A stretch of DNA of 44,342 nucleotides from a bacterium. GTDB lineage: Bacteria > Bacteroidota > Bacteroidia > Bacteroidales > Muribaculaceae. The notes below the pieces were generated by a model that saw only the letters and a program-made list of their open reading frames with translations, did no database searches and was not told where the DNA came from. The position numbers were made by a program, and so were the translations under genes. Positions 16,840 through 25,670 of the stretch are shown here, one piece after another. The stretch is taken from positions 1 through 44,342 of the forward strand of contig SFTJ01000018.1 in the NCBI GenBank assembly GCA_004563195.1. Reading direction: 5' to 3'. Within the stretch, counting starts at the first letter, position 1; every line of letters begins with the position of its first letter.

Positions 16840-17349
16840 TTACTTGATGCCAAGCTTAGCCTTTACGAGTGCTGTTACATCTTCGCTGCCGTTGCCCTTG
16901 TAGATAATCGATGGGATAGCGAGGTCGAAGATATAAGTGAAACCGTTTTCTGCACCTACTGCTTGAATTGCTTGTTGCAACTTAGCCTGGATAGGAGCCA
17001 AAAGTGTTTCTTGTTGCTTCTGCAAGTCTTGTGCTGCTATCTGTTGGAAGCTTTGAATCTTCTGATACTTTTCTTGCAATTCTTGTTCGCGACGTGCTCT
17101 CATTGGTTCGGGAGTGCTGTCGTTCTGCATCTTTTGGAATGCTTCGTAGTCCTTTTGGAAATCTTCCTGCAAACGCTTGAATTCTGCGTCATACTTTTCT
17201 GAAGCTGCCTTCAAAGTGTTTTCTGCAGTTGCCTTTTCAGGCATTACATTAAAGAGTTCGGTGGTATTCACTGTGCCGAACTTGAGTGTCTGAGCCGAAA
17301 GGCACATCGGAGCTGCCAATAAAACAGCCATTAAAAGTTTCTTGATCAT
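16840..17349 (-). CDS. Skp/OmpH-family periplasmic chaperone, copy 2
   Basis: A 169-aa protein close to copy 1 in length and layout: signal peptide (1-19), LKFGTVNTTELFNVMPEKATAE, a long Gln/Glu/Lys-rich helical arm (about 45-125, with DFQKDYEAFQKMQND and REQELQEKYQKIQSF) and the C-terminal AVGAENGFTYIFDL strand. It has its own -7 box and terminator. Codon use (GCT, GAA, CAA rather than the G/C-rich choices of neighbours) differs from flanking genes and suggests high expression. Confidence 0.9.
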   Translation of the reverse strand: MIKKLLMAVLLAAPMCLSAQTLKFGTVNTTELFNVMPEKATAENTLKAASEKYDAEFKRLQEDFQKDYEAFQKMQNDSTPEPMRARREQELQEKYQKIQSFQQIAAQDLQKQQETLLAPIQAKLQQAIQAVGAENGFTYIFDLAIPSIIYKGNGSEDVTALVKAKLGIK

Positions 17350-17399
17350 GTCGGTTAATTATTATTTTTTGTATTTTGTTCGTTTTCGAAAATCCGATG

Positions 17400-17407
17400 C
17401 AAAGATA
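17400..17407 (-). promoter_or_regulatory. -7 box of ompH-like gene 2
   Basis: Minus-strand TATCTTTG, 50 bp before the start codon, matching TAnnTTTG exactly. No clear -33 TTG at the usual spacing. Confidence 0.5.
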
Positions 17408-17478
17408 ATATAAAAATCGCTATTTTACACCACTTTACGCATCATTCTTATAGATTTTGCCTATGCTTTAGCGGCACA

Positions 17479-17994
17479 TCACTTGCCGTAGCCCATCTTG
17501 GCGAGCACTTCGTTGCTGACGTCGATGCGTGGCGAGGCAAAAATGATGCTTTCGCTCGATGCGCGGTCGAATATCACCGAATAGCCGCGTTCTTCGCTCA
17601 CTTTTTTCACTGCGTTATACACTTCGTCCTGTATGGGCTTGATGAGGGCTTGGCGCTTCTTATACAGTTCGCCTTGCGGACCAAAGTATTTGTAGCGAAG
17701 TTCGGTAGCTTCTTTTTCCTTTGCCACTATCTCGCTCTCTTTTTTCTTCTTCTGGTCGTCGGTCAAAAACACCATTTCGCTCTGATAGTTCTTATACATC
17801 GCTTCGGCTTCCTTTGCCAAATCGTCAACTTCTCGCTGCCAACGCTGCGACACCTGATTGAGCTGCTCGTTTGCCATCTCATACGAAGGCACGTTCTTCA
17901 AGATATATTCCATATCCACGAGGGCAAATTTCTGGGCATACGATGCCATGGCACATGCCACTACTGCTATCACGGTTAATGCTATTCTCTTCAT
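17479..17994 (-). CDS. Skp/OmpH-family periplasmic chaperone, copy 3 (bamA-linked)
   Basis: A 171-aa protein with signal peptide (1-20), QKFALVDMEYILKNVPSYE, a charged helical hairpin (LNQVSQRWQREVDDLAKEAEAMYKN onward, including the DDQKKKKESEIVAKEKEATEL stretch) and the closing VSEERGYSVIFDRAS strand. This is the canonical Bacteroidota OmpH that directly follows bamA. A bamA terminator hairpin lies in the 200-bp gap, so it may be expressed partly by read-through; I could not find a clear promoter of its own. Confidence 0.92.
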   Translation of the reverse strand: MKRIALTVIAVVACAMASYAQKFALVDMEYILKNVPSYEMANEQLNQVSQRWQREVDDLAKEAEAMYKNYQSEMVFLTDDQKKKKESEIVAKEKEATELRYKYFGPQGELYKKRQALIKPIQDEVYNAVKKVSEERGYSVIFDRASSESIIFASPRIDVSNEVLAKMGYGK

Positions 17995-18137
17995 AACTTC
18001 GTTTCCTTTTTGAGTTAATTATATATTAATTGTTTTGCCTTTCTATCTGTTTAGACTCTAATCAGCGGCTTTGGTTTAGTCGATTTGTCGCTTTTAGATT
18101 TTTTAGCAAGTGCGAGAGAAGCGTTATTTAATCTCAA

Positions 18138-18178
18138 AAGCATCTCAAGCGGCCTTATTCTCGCCACTCGAGATGCTT
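18138..18178 (-). terminator. bamA terminator hairpin
   Basis: On the minus strand AAGCATCTC (18178-18170) pairs with GAGATGCTT (18146-18138), extended inward by GAGTGGC/GCCGCTT to a 16-bp stem; a short TTTG follows. The T-run is weak, so some read-through into the following Skp-like gene is plausible. Confidence 0.7.
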
Positions 18179-18196
18179 CTTCGCTATGTTGCTTTA

Positions 18197-20806
18197 TTAG
18201 AATTCTTGTCCGAGCACAAAGTGGAAGTGGCTGCCACCCTTCGAGCCGAGCACGGTGTCGAAACCATATGCCCAGTCGATACCCATCATACCAATCATCG
18301 GCAGGAAGATGCGAACGCCCACACCGGCACTGCGCTTGATGTTGAATGGTGAGAAGTCCTTCACGCGAGTCCACGCATTACCGCCTTCGAGGAATGCCAA
18401 TCCATAGATGGTGCTGCTTGGCTGGAGCACAAACGGGAAGTGCAATTCCATTGCGAAGCGGCTGTAGGCATAACCTTCACTTCCCCACGGGGTGAACTGA
18501 CCGTTGTCGTAACCGCGAAGGGCGATGGTCTCGGTTGCATAGGTGTAGCTGCCCGACATACCGTCACCACCCACATAGAAGGTCTCGAACGGCGACTTGA
18601 GATATTTGTTCCAGCTGCCGAGCAAACCTATGTCGGCGCGGGTCATCAACACGAGTGTATATTGTCCGTCGGGGTTGGCAAGCGGTGTATAGGTGCGCGA
18701 TTTAAACTTGAGTTTCCAATATTCTATCCACTTATACATCTCTTTCTTCGACTGCACGGTGTTGGTTTCCGCCAATTTCTTCCAGTCCTTATTGCCGAAG
18801 AGGCTTGCCGGAGGTGTCATCTGCAAGCTGAGCGAGAACTGGCTGCCTCGACGGGTGTACAACGGGTTATCGATACTATTGCGCGCCAAAGTCAAGCCCA
18901 ATACGAGTGAGTTCGACACACCATTGTTCATATAGTAGAGATATTCCCAGTTCTTCAAGCTATACCACTGATAACTCAATTCGGCTGTGAATGTGAAGTA
19001 GTCGTCAGGCCACTTCAAGCGCTTTCCGAAGCCCACGGTCAAACCTGCCATCTGCAGATACTTGTTGGGGTCGTAGGCGTTCTCGTAGTAGTTGCCGCTG
19101 TTATAGCCGGTGTAGTAGCTCGAGTAGTAGTTATAGATATAGTTCTGATATGTGCTGTTGTAATACGATGAGTTGATACCCGTCTGTCGCGAATAGAAAC
19201 CGGTTATCGAGAGCGAGTTAGGTCGCTTGCCGCCAAACCATGGATCCAAGAACGAAAGACTGTAGGCTTGGTAGTACTTGGCATTGGTCTGGGCACTGAT
19301 GGTGAATGTCTGTCCTTCGCCCTGTGGGATAATTCCGCGATATGTGGATGGGTGGAACAGGTTCTTCATCGAGAAGTTGGTGAACTTCAAGCTCAACTTA
19401 CCGATAATACCTGTTTGACCCCAACCGGCTGAAAATTCCACTTGGTCGTTGGCTTTCGACTCAAGATTGAAGAGGATGTCCACCGTACCGTTTTCTTCGT
19501 TCGGCTCAGGACGGATGTCCATCTTTTCGGGGTCGAAGTGTCCGGTCTGAGCTATTTCACGCGCCGAACGCATAAGGTCGGCCTTCGAGAACAAGTCGCC
19601 GGGGCGTACACGCAACTCGCGGCGTATTACTTTCTCATACAAACGGTCGTTACCGTTGATTACCACCTTATTAATTGTGGCTTTCTTGCCTTCGAACATA
19701 CGCATTTCGAGCGAAATCGAGTCTCCTTCTATGCGATTTTCTATTGGTATCAACTGATAGAACAGATAACCATTGTTCATATAGTAGTTCTCGATAGCGT
19801 CATCGTCTTCCTTGGTGCGCTTGTTGAGCAACTTCTGGTTGTAGACGTCGCCTTTTTCAAATCCGAGCACCGAGTTAAGGAAGTCACTGGGATACACGGT
19901 GTTACCCACCCATGTAATGTCGCGTATGAAGTATTGCTTGCCTTCGTCGATGGTCAAATACACGTCTACGGTCTTTTCGTCGAAGTTTACCACGCTGTCC
20001 TTCACTATCACGGCATCGCGATAACCTTTTTCGTTATATTTGTCGATAATCAATTGCTTGTCGTCTTCGAAATCCTTGGGAACGAATTTCTTCTGGCTGA
20101 AGAGGCGTATAAGGTCCCACTTTTCGTTGGTTTTCTTCATAGCGTGCTTCACGGTGCGGTCGGAGAGCACTTCGTTGCCTTCTACATATATCTTATGCAC
20201 CTTTATTTTTTCGTGCTTGTCGACATTGATGTCCACTATCACCTCATTTTCGTTGCTGAGGTCTTCGCGCTGCACTATGTTCACTTCGGCATTCTTGAAA
20301 CCCTTGTTGTCGAAGTAGCCTTGCACTATCAGTTTGGCACGGTCGGCTATGTTGGGGTTCATCTGATTGCCCTTCATCAAGCCCAGGCGTTGCTGCAAGT
20401 CTTCGCGCTCGCCTTTCTTCATGCCGTTATAGTTAATCTGCGATATACGCGGCTGTTGGCGCAACTCAAATTCCAACCATGCCTTGTTGTCGTAGACTTT
20501 CTCCACATTGATTTTCACCTTTGAGAACAAACCCTGACGCCAAATGCGCTTTGCTGCGTTGGTAATATCATTGCCCGGTATTTCCACCACCTGACCAAGC
20601 GACAAGCCCGAATAACCTATCACTATATAGTCTTCGTAATTGTCTACACCGGTCACTTTCAAGCCTGCTATCTCATATTTCTTGGGCATGCCTGTGAATA
20701 TCACTTTGGGGTTGTAGATTGTGTCGTTAGCCACCTGCGCCACAGCGTTGCTGCTCGCCATGCCGGCCAAGATTGCCACCATCAGTAAGAGTTGCTTATA
20801 TCGCAT
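18197..20806 (-). CDS. bamA: Outer-membrane protein assembly factor BamA
   Basis: An 869-aa Omp85 protein that inserts beta-barrels into the outer membrane. Signal peptide 1-23; five POTRA domains span about 40-450 (repeated signatures such as ITNAAKRIWRQGLFSKVKI, KIHKIYVEGNEVLSD-like segments, ATINKVVINGNDRLYEKVI); the barrel follows from about 455 and ends in HFHFVLGQEF with terminal Phe. The loop-6 motif is present as ALRGYDNG. A Tyr-rich segment (14 Tyr in residues 547-583) sits in a predicted surface loop. Gene order uppS-bamA-ompH is conserved in Bacteroidales. Confidence 0.97.
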   Translation of the reverse strand: MRYKQLLLMVAILAGMASSNAVAQVANDTIYNPKVIFTGMPKKYEIAGLKVTGVDNYEDYIVIGYSGLSLGQVVEIPGNDITNAAKRIWRQGLFSKVKINVEKVYDNKAWLEFELRQQPRISQINYNGMKKGEREDLQQRLGLMKGNQMNPNIADRAKLIVQGYFDNKGFKNAEVNIVQREDLSNENEVIVDINVDKHEKIKVHKIYVEGNEVLSDRTVKHAMKKTNEKWDLIRLFSQKKFVPKDFEDDKQLIIDKYNEKGYRDAVIVKDSVVNFDEKTVDVYLTIDEGKQYFIRDITWVGNTVYPSDFLNSVLGFEKGDVYNQKLLNKRTKEDDDAIENYYMNNGYLFYQLIPIENRIEGDSISLEMRMFEGKKATINKVVINGNDRLYEKVIRRELRVRPGDLFSKADLMRSAREIAQTGHFDPEKMDIRPEPNEENGTVDILFNLESKANDQVEFSAGWGQTGIIGKLSLKFTNFSMKNLFHPSTYRGIIPQGEGQTFTISAQTNAKYYQAYSLSFLDPWFGGKRPNSLSITGFYSRQTGINSSYYNSTYQNYIYNYYSSYYTGYNSGNYYENAYDPNKYLQMAGLTVGFGKRLKWPDDYFTFTAELSYQWYSLKNWEYLYYMNNGVSNSLVLGLTLARNSIDNPLYTRRGSQFSLSLQMTPPASLFGNKDWKKLAETNTVQSKKEMYKWIEYWKLKFKSRTYTPLANPDGQYTLVLMTRADIGLLGSWNKYLKSPFETFYVGGDGMSGSYTYATETIALRGYDNGQFTPWGSEGYAYSRFAMELHFPFVLQPSSTIYGLAFLEGGNAWTRVKDFSPFNIKRSAGVGVRIFLPMIGMMGIDWAYGFDTVLGSKGGSHFHFVLGQEF

Positions 20807-20887
20807 ATTCGTAGTTTATATTCTTTTTCTGTGTTCGGGCTTGCGAGGCGTGCCTCTCAAACTCGTGCTTATATTAGTAGTTGTAGT

Positions 20888-21625
20888 TTATTTCTTTATC
20901 TGTTCGCTCGTCTTGCCATATCGGCGCTCGCGGCGCTGATACTCCAATATCGCCTCGCAGAAGTCGTCTTTATCGAAGTCGGGCCAATATTTGGGCGTAA
21001 AATACAGCTCGCTGTAGGCTATCTGCCAAAGCAGATAGTTGCTGATGCGCAGGTCACCGCCGGTGCGTATCAGCAAGTCGGGGTCGGGCATCCCGCGTGT
21101 GGTGAGACTATTGCTGAAGCATGCATCGTCGATGTCGTCGATGTCTAACTCGCCTGCCTTCACTCGTGCCGATATGCTCTTCACCGCCTCGAGTATCTCC
21201 CATTTCGACGAGTAACTCAATGCCAACACCAAGGTCAAGCCTGTGCAATGTGCCGTATCGTTGATGCAGCGTGTGAGTCGCTCGCGTGCAAACTCGGGCA
21301 TGCGCTCTATGTCGCCTATCATGTCCAAGCGCACGTTGTTCTTTATCAAATCGGGCGTTTCGCGCTCTATAGCCACCACCACCAGGTTCATCAGTGCATC
21401 CACTTCTTCCTTGGGGCGATTCCAGTTCTCGGTCGAGAATGTATACAGCGTGAGATAGCCTATGCCTATCTGCGAGGCTATCTCGGTAATCTTTCTCACC
21501 GTTTCCACGCCTTTCACATGGCCCTCGGTGCGCTGCAACCCACGTTGCTTGGCCCAGCGTCCGTTGCCGTCCATTATCACTGCCACGTGGCGCGGTAGTC
21601 GTTGGCTATCTATTTGCTCTGTCAT
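20888..21625 (-). CDS. uppS: Undecaprenyl diphosphate synthase (cis-prenyltransferase)
   Basis: A 245-aa cytosolic enzyme that extends farnesyl diphosphate with isopentenyl units to the C55 carrier for peptidoglycan and surface glycans. Signatures: HVAVIMDGNGRWAKQRGL with catalytic Asp19, TLYTFSTENWNRP, and the substrate-binding RTGGDLRISNYLLWQIAYSE. Length is typical. It starts 31 bp after the DUF6089 gene and precedes bamA by 81 bp, as in other Bacteroidales. Confidence 0.97.
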   Translation of the reverse strand: MTEQIDSQRLPRHVAVIMDGNGRWAKQRGLQRTEGHVKGVETVRKITEIASQIGIGYLTLYTFSTENWNRPKEEVDALMNLVVVAIERETPDLIKNNVRLDMIGDIERMPEFARERLTRCINDTAHCTGLTLVLALSYSSKWEILEAVKSISARVKAGELDIDDIDDACFSNSLTTRGMPDPDLLIRTGGDLRISNYLLWQIAYSELYFTPKYWPDFDKDDFCEAILEYQRRERRYGKTSEQIKK

Positions 21626-21656
21626 CCCGTTTTTGTTCCGTTCTATTTAGTTTTTT

Positions 21657-22322
21657 CTAATCTACATAATGGCATGTACGGCAGCGCTTGCCAAACTCAT
21701 AGGTAACGCTCACCATTATGGTGTTATACCAATCGGTGTTCTTGGCAAACCCGCTTTCTATGCCGTTAAGATTGCTCAAGCCATCGAGGTTATCGCTCAA
21801 TGTCTTGCGCATCGCAAATTCCAGTCCAAGGTTAAGGCGTTCCTTAATCTTGTATTTCACGCCCACGCCCATCGGTATGCTCACCGTAAAGGCGTTTTTG
21901 CGTTCGTTCGACGCCAATGTCAGCCCCATGCCAAGCGACAGATAGGGCGATATGCGGCTCAACTTCAGATATTTCGACCCTATGCCAAAATTCAAAAAGT
22001 TAAATTCAAACTGCGCCCCCACGTCATAGAGTTGCGAGTCGAATTGATATGTCTCTCCGCCGGGATACACATTGCTACCATCGGCGGTATTTCCACTTAT
22101 GCCGGCTGTCAGCGCACTCGCTTTGAGTGCCATCCGGCTGTTGATTATATATCTAAACACCCCTCCGGCTGCAAAGCCGGGATGGGCGAAGACACTGCTT
22201 CCATTTGCTTCGCCGAGATAACTCGACATGCCCACGGCTCCTCCCGCCTCAAACCGATAGTCCTGCGCTTGCGCTGCCATCGCTGCTGCCAACACCATCA
22301 TTATTACCATCAGTCGCTTCAT
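21657..22322 (-). CDS. DUF6089-type outer-membrane beta-barrel protein
   Basis: A 221-aa protein; I prefer ATG 22322 (MKRLMVIMMVLAAAMAAQAQ, a good signal peptide preceded by AAGAG) over the GTG at 22340. The mature part has alternating hydrophobic strands (YRFEAGGAVGMSSYLGEAN, FRYIINSRMALKASALTAGI, FNFLNFGIGSKYLKLSRISPYLSLGMG) and ends MVSVTYEFGKR, typical of small Bacteroidota porin-like barrels. The gene immediately upstream of uppS-bamA is usually this family. Its function is not known; a link to outer-membrane assembly is inferred from the conserved neighbourhood. After the usual YEFGKR end it carries a short extra tail (CRTCHYVD) with two cysteines. Confidence 0.85.
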   Translation of the reverse strand: MKRLMVIMMVLAAAMAAQAQDYRFEAGGAVGMSSYLGEANGSSVFAHPGFAAGGVFRYIINSRMALKASALTAGISGNTADGSNVYPGGETYQFDSQLYDVGAQFEFNFLNFGIGSKYLKLSRISPYLSLGMGLTLASNERKNAFTVSIPMGVGVKYKIKERLNLGLEFAMRKTLSDNLDGLSNLNGIESGFAKNTDWYNTIMVSVTYEFGKRCRTCHYVD

Positions 22323-22493
22323 ATACTCTTTTTTATTCACTGTCTGAGTAGGTTGTTACACTGTTTTCTTCTTTTCTCGTCGTCTTTTACCCCTCTTCTC
22401 TGCGAGATTAGGGATTGGTGAATTTGTTGTTTCTTATATGAAAAACGATGGTTACCGCCGGGTTATTATCCTTAGCCTGACGATTTTTTCGCC

Positions 22494-24020
22494 TTAAATG
22501 ATGGGCTTGAAAGTGAGTCGGTTGAGCACTCCGCGCCACACTTCGTTGCACACATTGCCGTCTTCGTTCACTCCACCGAAGAGGTAGATATACGGGCTGG
22601 TCCACGAACTTACGTCTTGCGACACTCGTGTGCTCAGCGGCAAGTCGATGCGCGCCCACACGGGCAATTTCTTCGATGGCATCGAGGTCCACACGCCGCC
22701 GTCCGATGCTCGCGTGTGCGTGGTCTCAAACACATAGGCTTGTGCACCGCATCGCGGCTCTATATAGTCGGGCATCTGCAGCAATTGGTCGGCTTTCGAC
22801 CAGTACAGGCCCTGATGGCGCGAGATATACACGTCGCTGTTCATCAGTCCCTTAACATTGCGTCCGCCCACGGCAAACCATGCTCGGTGGGTGATGTAGG
22901 TAGTGGTTTCAGCCACTTTTTCGTAGTTTACGTATTCAAACACGGTCATTCCGGCAAGCGATGGCAATGCCTTGCTGCGTATCATGCTCCAAGCCTTGCC
23001 GTCGTATGCCCATACGTCGCCGCGATATTTGCCGTCGGATGTTATACCTCCCACTATAAAGCCTTGTGGTTCCACGCCCCACTCAAGTTCGCTATAGGTA
23101 AATTGCGATGCCTCGCTCACTGGGAAGTCGATGTCGACTTCGGTAGATGCAAAGCCTGCCTTGCGGGGATATTCGTCGTGCATATAGGCGCTGCCTTGCT
23201 TCTGCAATCCGAGCACTCGGTCGGTGTAACCGCCTATCATGGTGCACCATGTCACTCCACACGAGGTCCAACTTTCGCCGTCGGCCGAGGTATAGAGTGA
23301 GCCGTTCTCATCGAGGATATAAAGTGCATCACCGGTGGCTTCGAGGGTGCTCACATCGGGCACAAAGTCAAAGCGGGCATCCACTTTCTCCCATTGGTTG
23401 TAATATGGATTTTCGTTGCACGAAAGCACCAAACCTGCGTTGGCGCTATTCACCAGCGAATAAGCTTTCTCCTTATATACCACTGTTTTCTGTGCAAGCA
23501 CTTTGCCATCGGCAAATGGCAAATCGCGACGCGCCAATTGGTTCCAATAGAGCGAGTCGGGTTCTTGAGTATGCACATTCACCTTTACATAATAATATGC
23601 TTCGGTGCCGTTGGCTGCCTTTACGCGCAAGCCCACGTTACCGGTAAAGTCGATGGTGTCGGTCTCGGTCTCACCAAGGGTAAACACAGTGTCGGGGCGC
23701 ACCTTACCGGCCACCTGAACCACCTCTACACTTGCTCCCGAGTGCTCTATCGATATACGTAGTCCGCTCACATCGGTTCCCTTGGGCAACGAGTCGGCAT
23801 TATATATGCGTCGATTAGCCAAATCGATTGAAAAGAACACCGAGTCGAGATTAAGCAATACGTCTTCATCGGGCTCCAATGCAAACGATGTGATTGCCGT
23901 ACCACCGGAAATCACGGTCGGCGCACTATCTATTAGTTCTTCCTCATCTGAGTTACATGATACTGCAATCGATGCCACAAGCATTACAAGCAGTAGATAT
24001 AATGGAAATTTTCTGTTCAT
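22494..24020 (-). CDS. DUF6242-type lipoprotein with Kelch-like repeats
   Basis: A 508-aa lipoprotein (lipobox AVSC, Cys22, followed by acidic SDEEE, a surface-export-type signal). Residues about 40-160 look like a beta-sandwich domain (TGNVGLRVKAANGTEAYYYVKVNV). Residues 165-500 contain propeller-like blades (LYILDENGSLYTSADGESW; FIVGGITSDGKYRGDVWAYDG; AWFAVGGRNVKGLMNSDVYIS; YIYLFGGVNEDGNVCNEVW). The family is common in Bacteroidales next to the DUF6089-uppS-bamA block, but its role is unknown. It has its own -7 box 20 bp upstream. Confidence 0.85.
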   Translation of the reverse strand: MNRKFPLYLLLVMLVASIAVSCNSDEEELIDSAPTVISGGTAITSFALEPDEDVLLNLDSVFFSIDLANRRIYNADSLPKGTDVSGLRISIEHSGASVEVVQVAGKVRPDTVFTLGETETDTIDFTGNVGLRVKAANGTEAYYYVKVNVHTQEPDSLYWNQLARRDLPFADGKVLAQKTVVYKEKAYSLVNSANAGLVLSCNENPYYNQWEKVDARFDFVPDVSTLEATGDALYILDENGSLYTSADGESWTSCGVTWCTMIGGYTDRVLGLQKQGSAYMHDEYPRKAGFASTEVDIDFPVSEASQFTYSELEWGVEPQGFIVGGITSDGKYRGDVWAYDGKAWSMIRSKALPSLAGMTVFEYVNYEKVAETTTYITHRAWFAVGGRNVKGLMNSDVYISRHQGLYWSKADQLLQMPDYIEPRCGAQAYVFETTHTRASDGGVWTSMPSKKLPVWARIDLPLSTRVSQDVSSWTSPYIYLFGGVNEDGNVCNEVWRGVLNRLTFKPII

Positions 24021-24039
24021 CCTTTTTTATTTTAATGTG

Positions 24040-24047
24040 CAAATTTA
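24040..24047 (-). promoter_or_regulatory. -7 box of the DUF6242 gene
   Basis: Minus-strand TAAATTTG, 19 bp before the start codon, so the mRNA leader would be very short (about 12 nt). Confidence 0.5.
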
Positions 24048-24150
24048 ATAACTAATTTGAAAATATACGGCATATTGGGCATTATTTCACTATTATTGAC
24101 ACTCTCAATGCCTTTTTTAGTTTTTGTTACCACATTTTTTAAGCTTATGC

Positions 24151-24158
24151 TAACTTTG
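24151..24158 (+). promoter_or_regulatory. Upstream -7 box, start of a possible tiny transcript
   Basis: TAACTTTG on the plus strand, about 70 bp before a plus-strand terminator (24224-24242) and 107 bp before prmC. TTTG at 24123-24126 lies at a longer than ideal spacing. Confidence 0.4.
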
Positions 24159-24223
24159 TGGCTATCACTTTTTACCCACTCGGGCTTTTTCTTACTATTG
24201 CCTCTTTTTTGTAGCATTCTCAT

Positions 24224-24242
24224 CCGCTCTTAGCGGCTTTTT
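24224..24242 (+). terminator. Intrinsic terminator just upstream of prmC
   Basis: CCGCT (24224-24228) pairs with AGCGG (24232-24236) around a 3-nt loop, followed by CTTTTTT. No plus-strand gene precedes it, so it ends either a small RNA or an attenuated prmC leader. Confidence 0.6.
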
Positions 24243-24245
24243 TAT

Positions 24246-24253
24246 TAACTTTG
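24246..24253 (+). promoter_or_regulatory. -7 box directly before prmC (leaderless mRNA)
   Basis: TAACTTTG ends 5 bp before the prmC ATG at 24258. Since starts in this group lie about 5-8 nt after the box, prmC would be transcribed with practically no leader. The box overlaps the tail of the terminator's T-run. Confidence 0.5.
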
Positions 24254-24257
24254 CCTT

Positions 24258-25109
24258 ATGACTACCCATCAAGTGATATCTGACATCAAGTCGGCTCTCG
24301 CCAAGGCTTATCCCGAGGGCGAGGTGCGTGCCTTTGTGCGCATTTTGTTCGAGGAGTGGATGCACTATTCCACCGTCGACATTTACATGCGTGCCGATTC
24401 GGAGGTGCCGCCTTTCGTGGTGGAGAAGATGCGCCATGCCGTGCAGCGCCTCTTGCGCCACGAGCCCATTCAGCACATTGTGGGCGTGGCTCACTTCCAC
24501 GGCCATCGCTTTGCAGTATCTAAGCACACGCTCATCCCGCGACCCGAGACTGAGCAACTGGTAGATATGATTGTCGACCGCAATCAAGATGTGCCCGACC
24601 TCTGTGTGCTCGACATTGGCACCGGATCGGGGTGCATCGCCTGCTCGCTTGCTCGCGCCTTGCGCTTTGCCGAGGTGCATGCTTTCGACATCTCGCAGCC
24701 TGCTCTCGACCTCGCCGCCGATAATGCTAGCAATCTGGGCGTAAAGGTGGCGTTTCACCACGTCGACATACTGAATGCCGTGCCGCAGCCGCAGCAATTT
24801 CACATCATTGTGAGCAATCCGCCCTACATATGCATGCACGAGCAGCAGCTGATGGAGGACAATGTGCTGCGCTATGAGCCTCACTCTGCCCTCTTTGTCC
24901 CCGACAACGACCCGATGCTATTCTACCGCGCCATAGCTCGCTATGCCTCGGTGGCACTCAAGCCGGGCGGAAAATTATATTTCGAAATCAATGCCGCCTA
25001 CGGCAATGCCACGGCTCAACTTCTCGCCAACTTCCACTTTGCCGAAATTGAGGTCGCTCGCGACTTCTACGGCCGCGACCGATTTGTCTCGGCTTTATGG
25101 TTGCCTTGA
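24258..25109 (+). CDS. prmC: Release-factor glutamine methyltransferase PrmC (HemK)
   Basis: A 283-aa SAM-dependent enzyme that methylates the GGQ glutamine of peptide-chain release factors. The N-terminal helical domain (1-85) is followed by the Rossmann core with VLDIGTGSGCIACSLA (117-132), the acidic SAM residue region FDISQPALDLA, and the catalytic NPPY motif at 187-190. IPRPETEQLVD is the family linker. It starts an apparent operon with recX (21-bp gap) and comF (overlapping recX), an order common in Bacteroidales. Confidence 0.96.
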   Translation: MTTHQVISDIKSALAKAYPEGEVRAFVRILFEEWMHYSTVDIYMRADSEVPPFVVEKMRHAVQRLLRHEPIQHIVGVAHFHGHRFAVSKHTLIPRPETEQLVDMIVDRNQDVPDLCVLDIGTGSGCIACSLARALRFAEVHAFDISQPALDLAADNASNLGVKVAFHHVDILNAVPQPQQFHIIVSNPPYICMHEQQLMEDNVLRYEPHSALFVPDNDPMLFYRAIARYASVALKPGGKLYFEINAAYGNATAQLLANFHFAEIEVARDFYGRDRFVSALWLP

Positions 25110-25130
25110 AACCAACTGCTTTTTCTCAAT

Positions 25131-25670
25131 ATGGCTACTACAAAAAAGAAAATATCGCCCGAAAATGCGCTCAACAGACTCGCGGCTCTCTGCTCGCGTA
25201 GCGAACAGGCTGAGTGCGACCTCCGCGCCAAACTTGCTGCGTGGGCCATCGCTCCCAACGATGCCGACCGCATTATTGCGCGGCTCTACGAGATGCGGTT
25301 CATCGACCGCAATCGCTATGCTTGTGCCTTTGTGCGCGATAAATTTCGCTTCGAGGGCTGGGGAAAAATCAAGATTTCTTATCAACTTCGTCAAAAAGGC
25401 TTCGACGACAATGCCATAGCCGATGCACTAACCGAGATTTCCGACGAGGAATATGCCGAACGGCTCCACACTCTGCTCGCCGCCAAGGTGCGCAGCATCA
25501 AGAACAAACCATATATGCAAGCCAAGGCTGCGCTGGTGCGTTTTGCCGCTTCGCGTGGCTTTGAGCCTGATATTATCTATCGCACTATTCCCGATGTCCT
25601 GCCATACAACTCCACTAACCCTTGCGATGACGATGATGACAACTGCCAAGACGCTTATTTCGATGATTAA
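25131..25670 (+). CDS. recX: Regulatory protein RecX
   Basis: A 179-aa small helical protein that modulates RecA filaments. It shows the tandem three-helix repeats of RecX: RSEQAECDLRAKLAAWAI, ADRIIARLYEMRFIDRNRYA, FVRDKFRFEGWGKIKISYQLRQKGF. The C-terminus ends in an acidic tail (NPCDDDDDNCQDAYFDD). It lies between prmC and comF; its last 8 bp overlap the comF start chosen here. Confidence 0.9.
   Translation: MATTKKKISPENALNRLAALCSRSEQAECDLRAKLAAWAIAPNDADRIIARLYEMRFIDRNRYACAFVRDKFRFEGWGKIKISYQLRQKGFDDNAIADALTEISDEEYAERLHTLLAAKVRSIKNKPYMQAKAALVRFAASRGFEPDIIYRTIPDVLPYNSTNPCDDDDDNCQDAYFDD

Noticed and set aside
25453..25662. N-terminal extension of the ComF-type protein
   Set aside because: It lies inside recX in another frame; the zinc-finger start MIKSYIHSAWDVL at 25663 fits the family.
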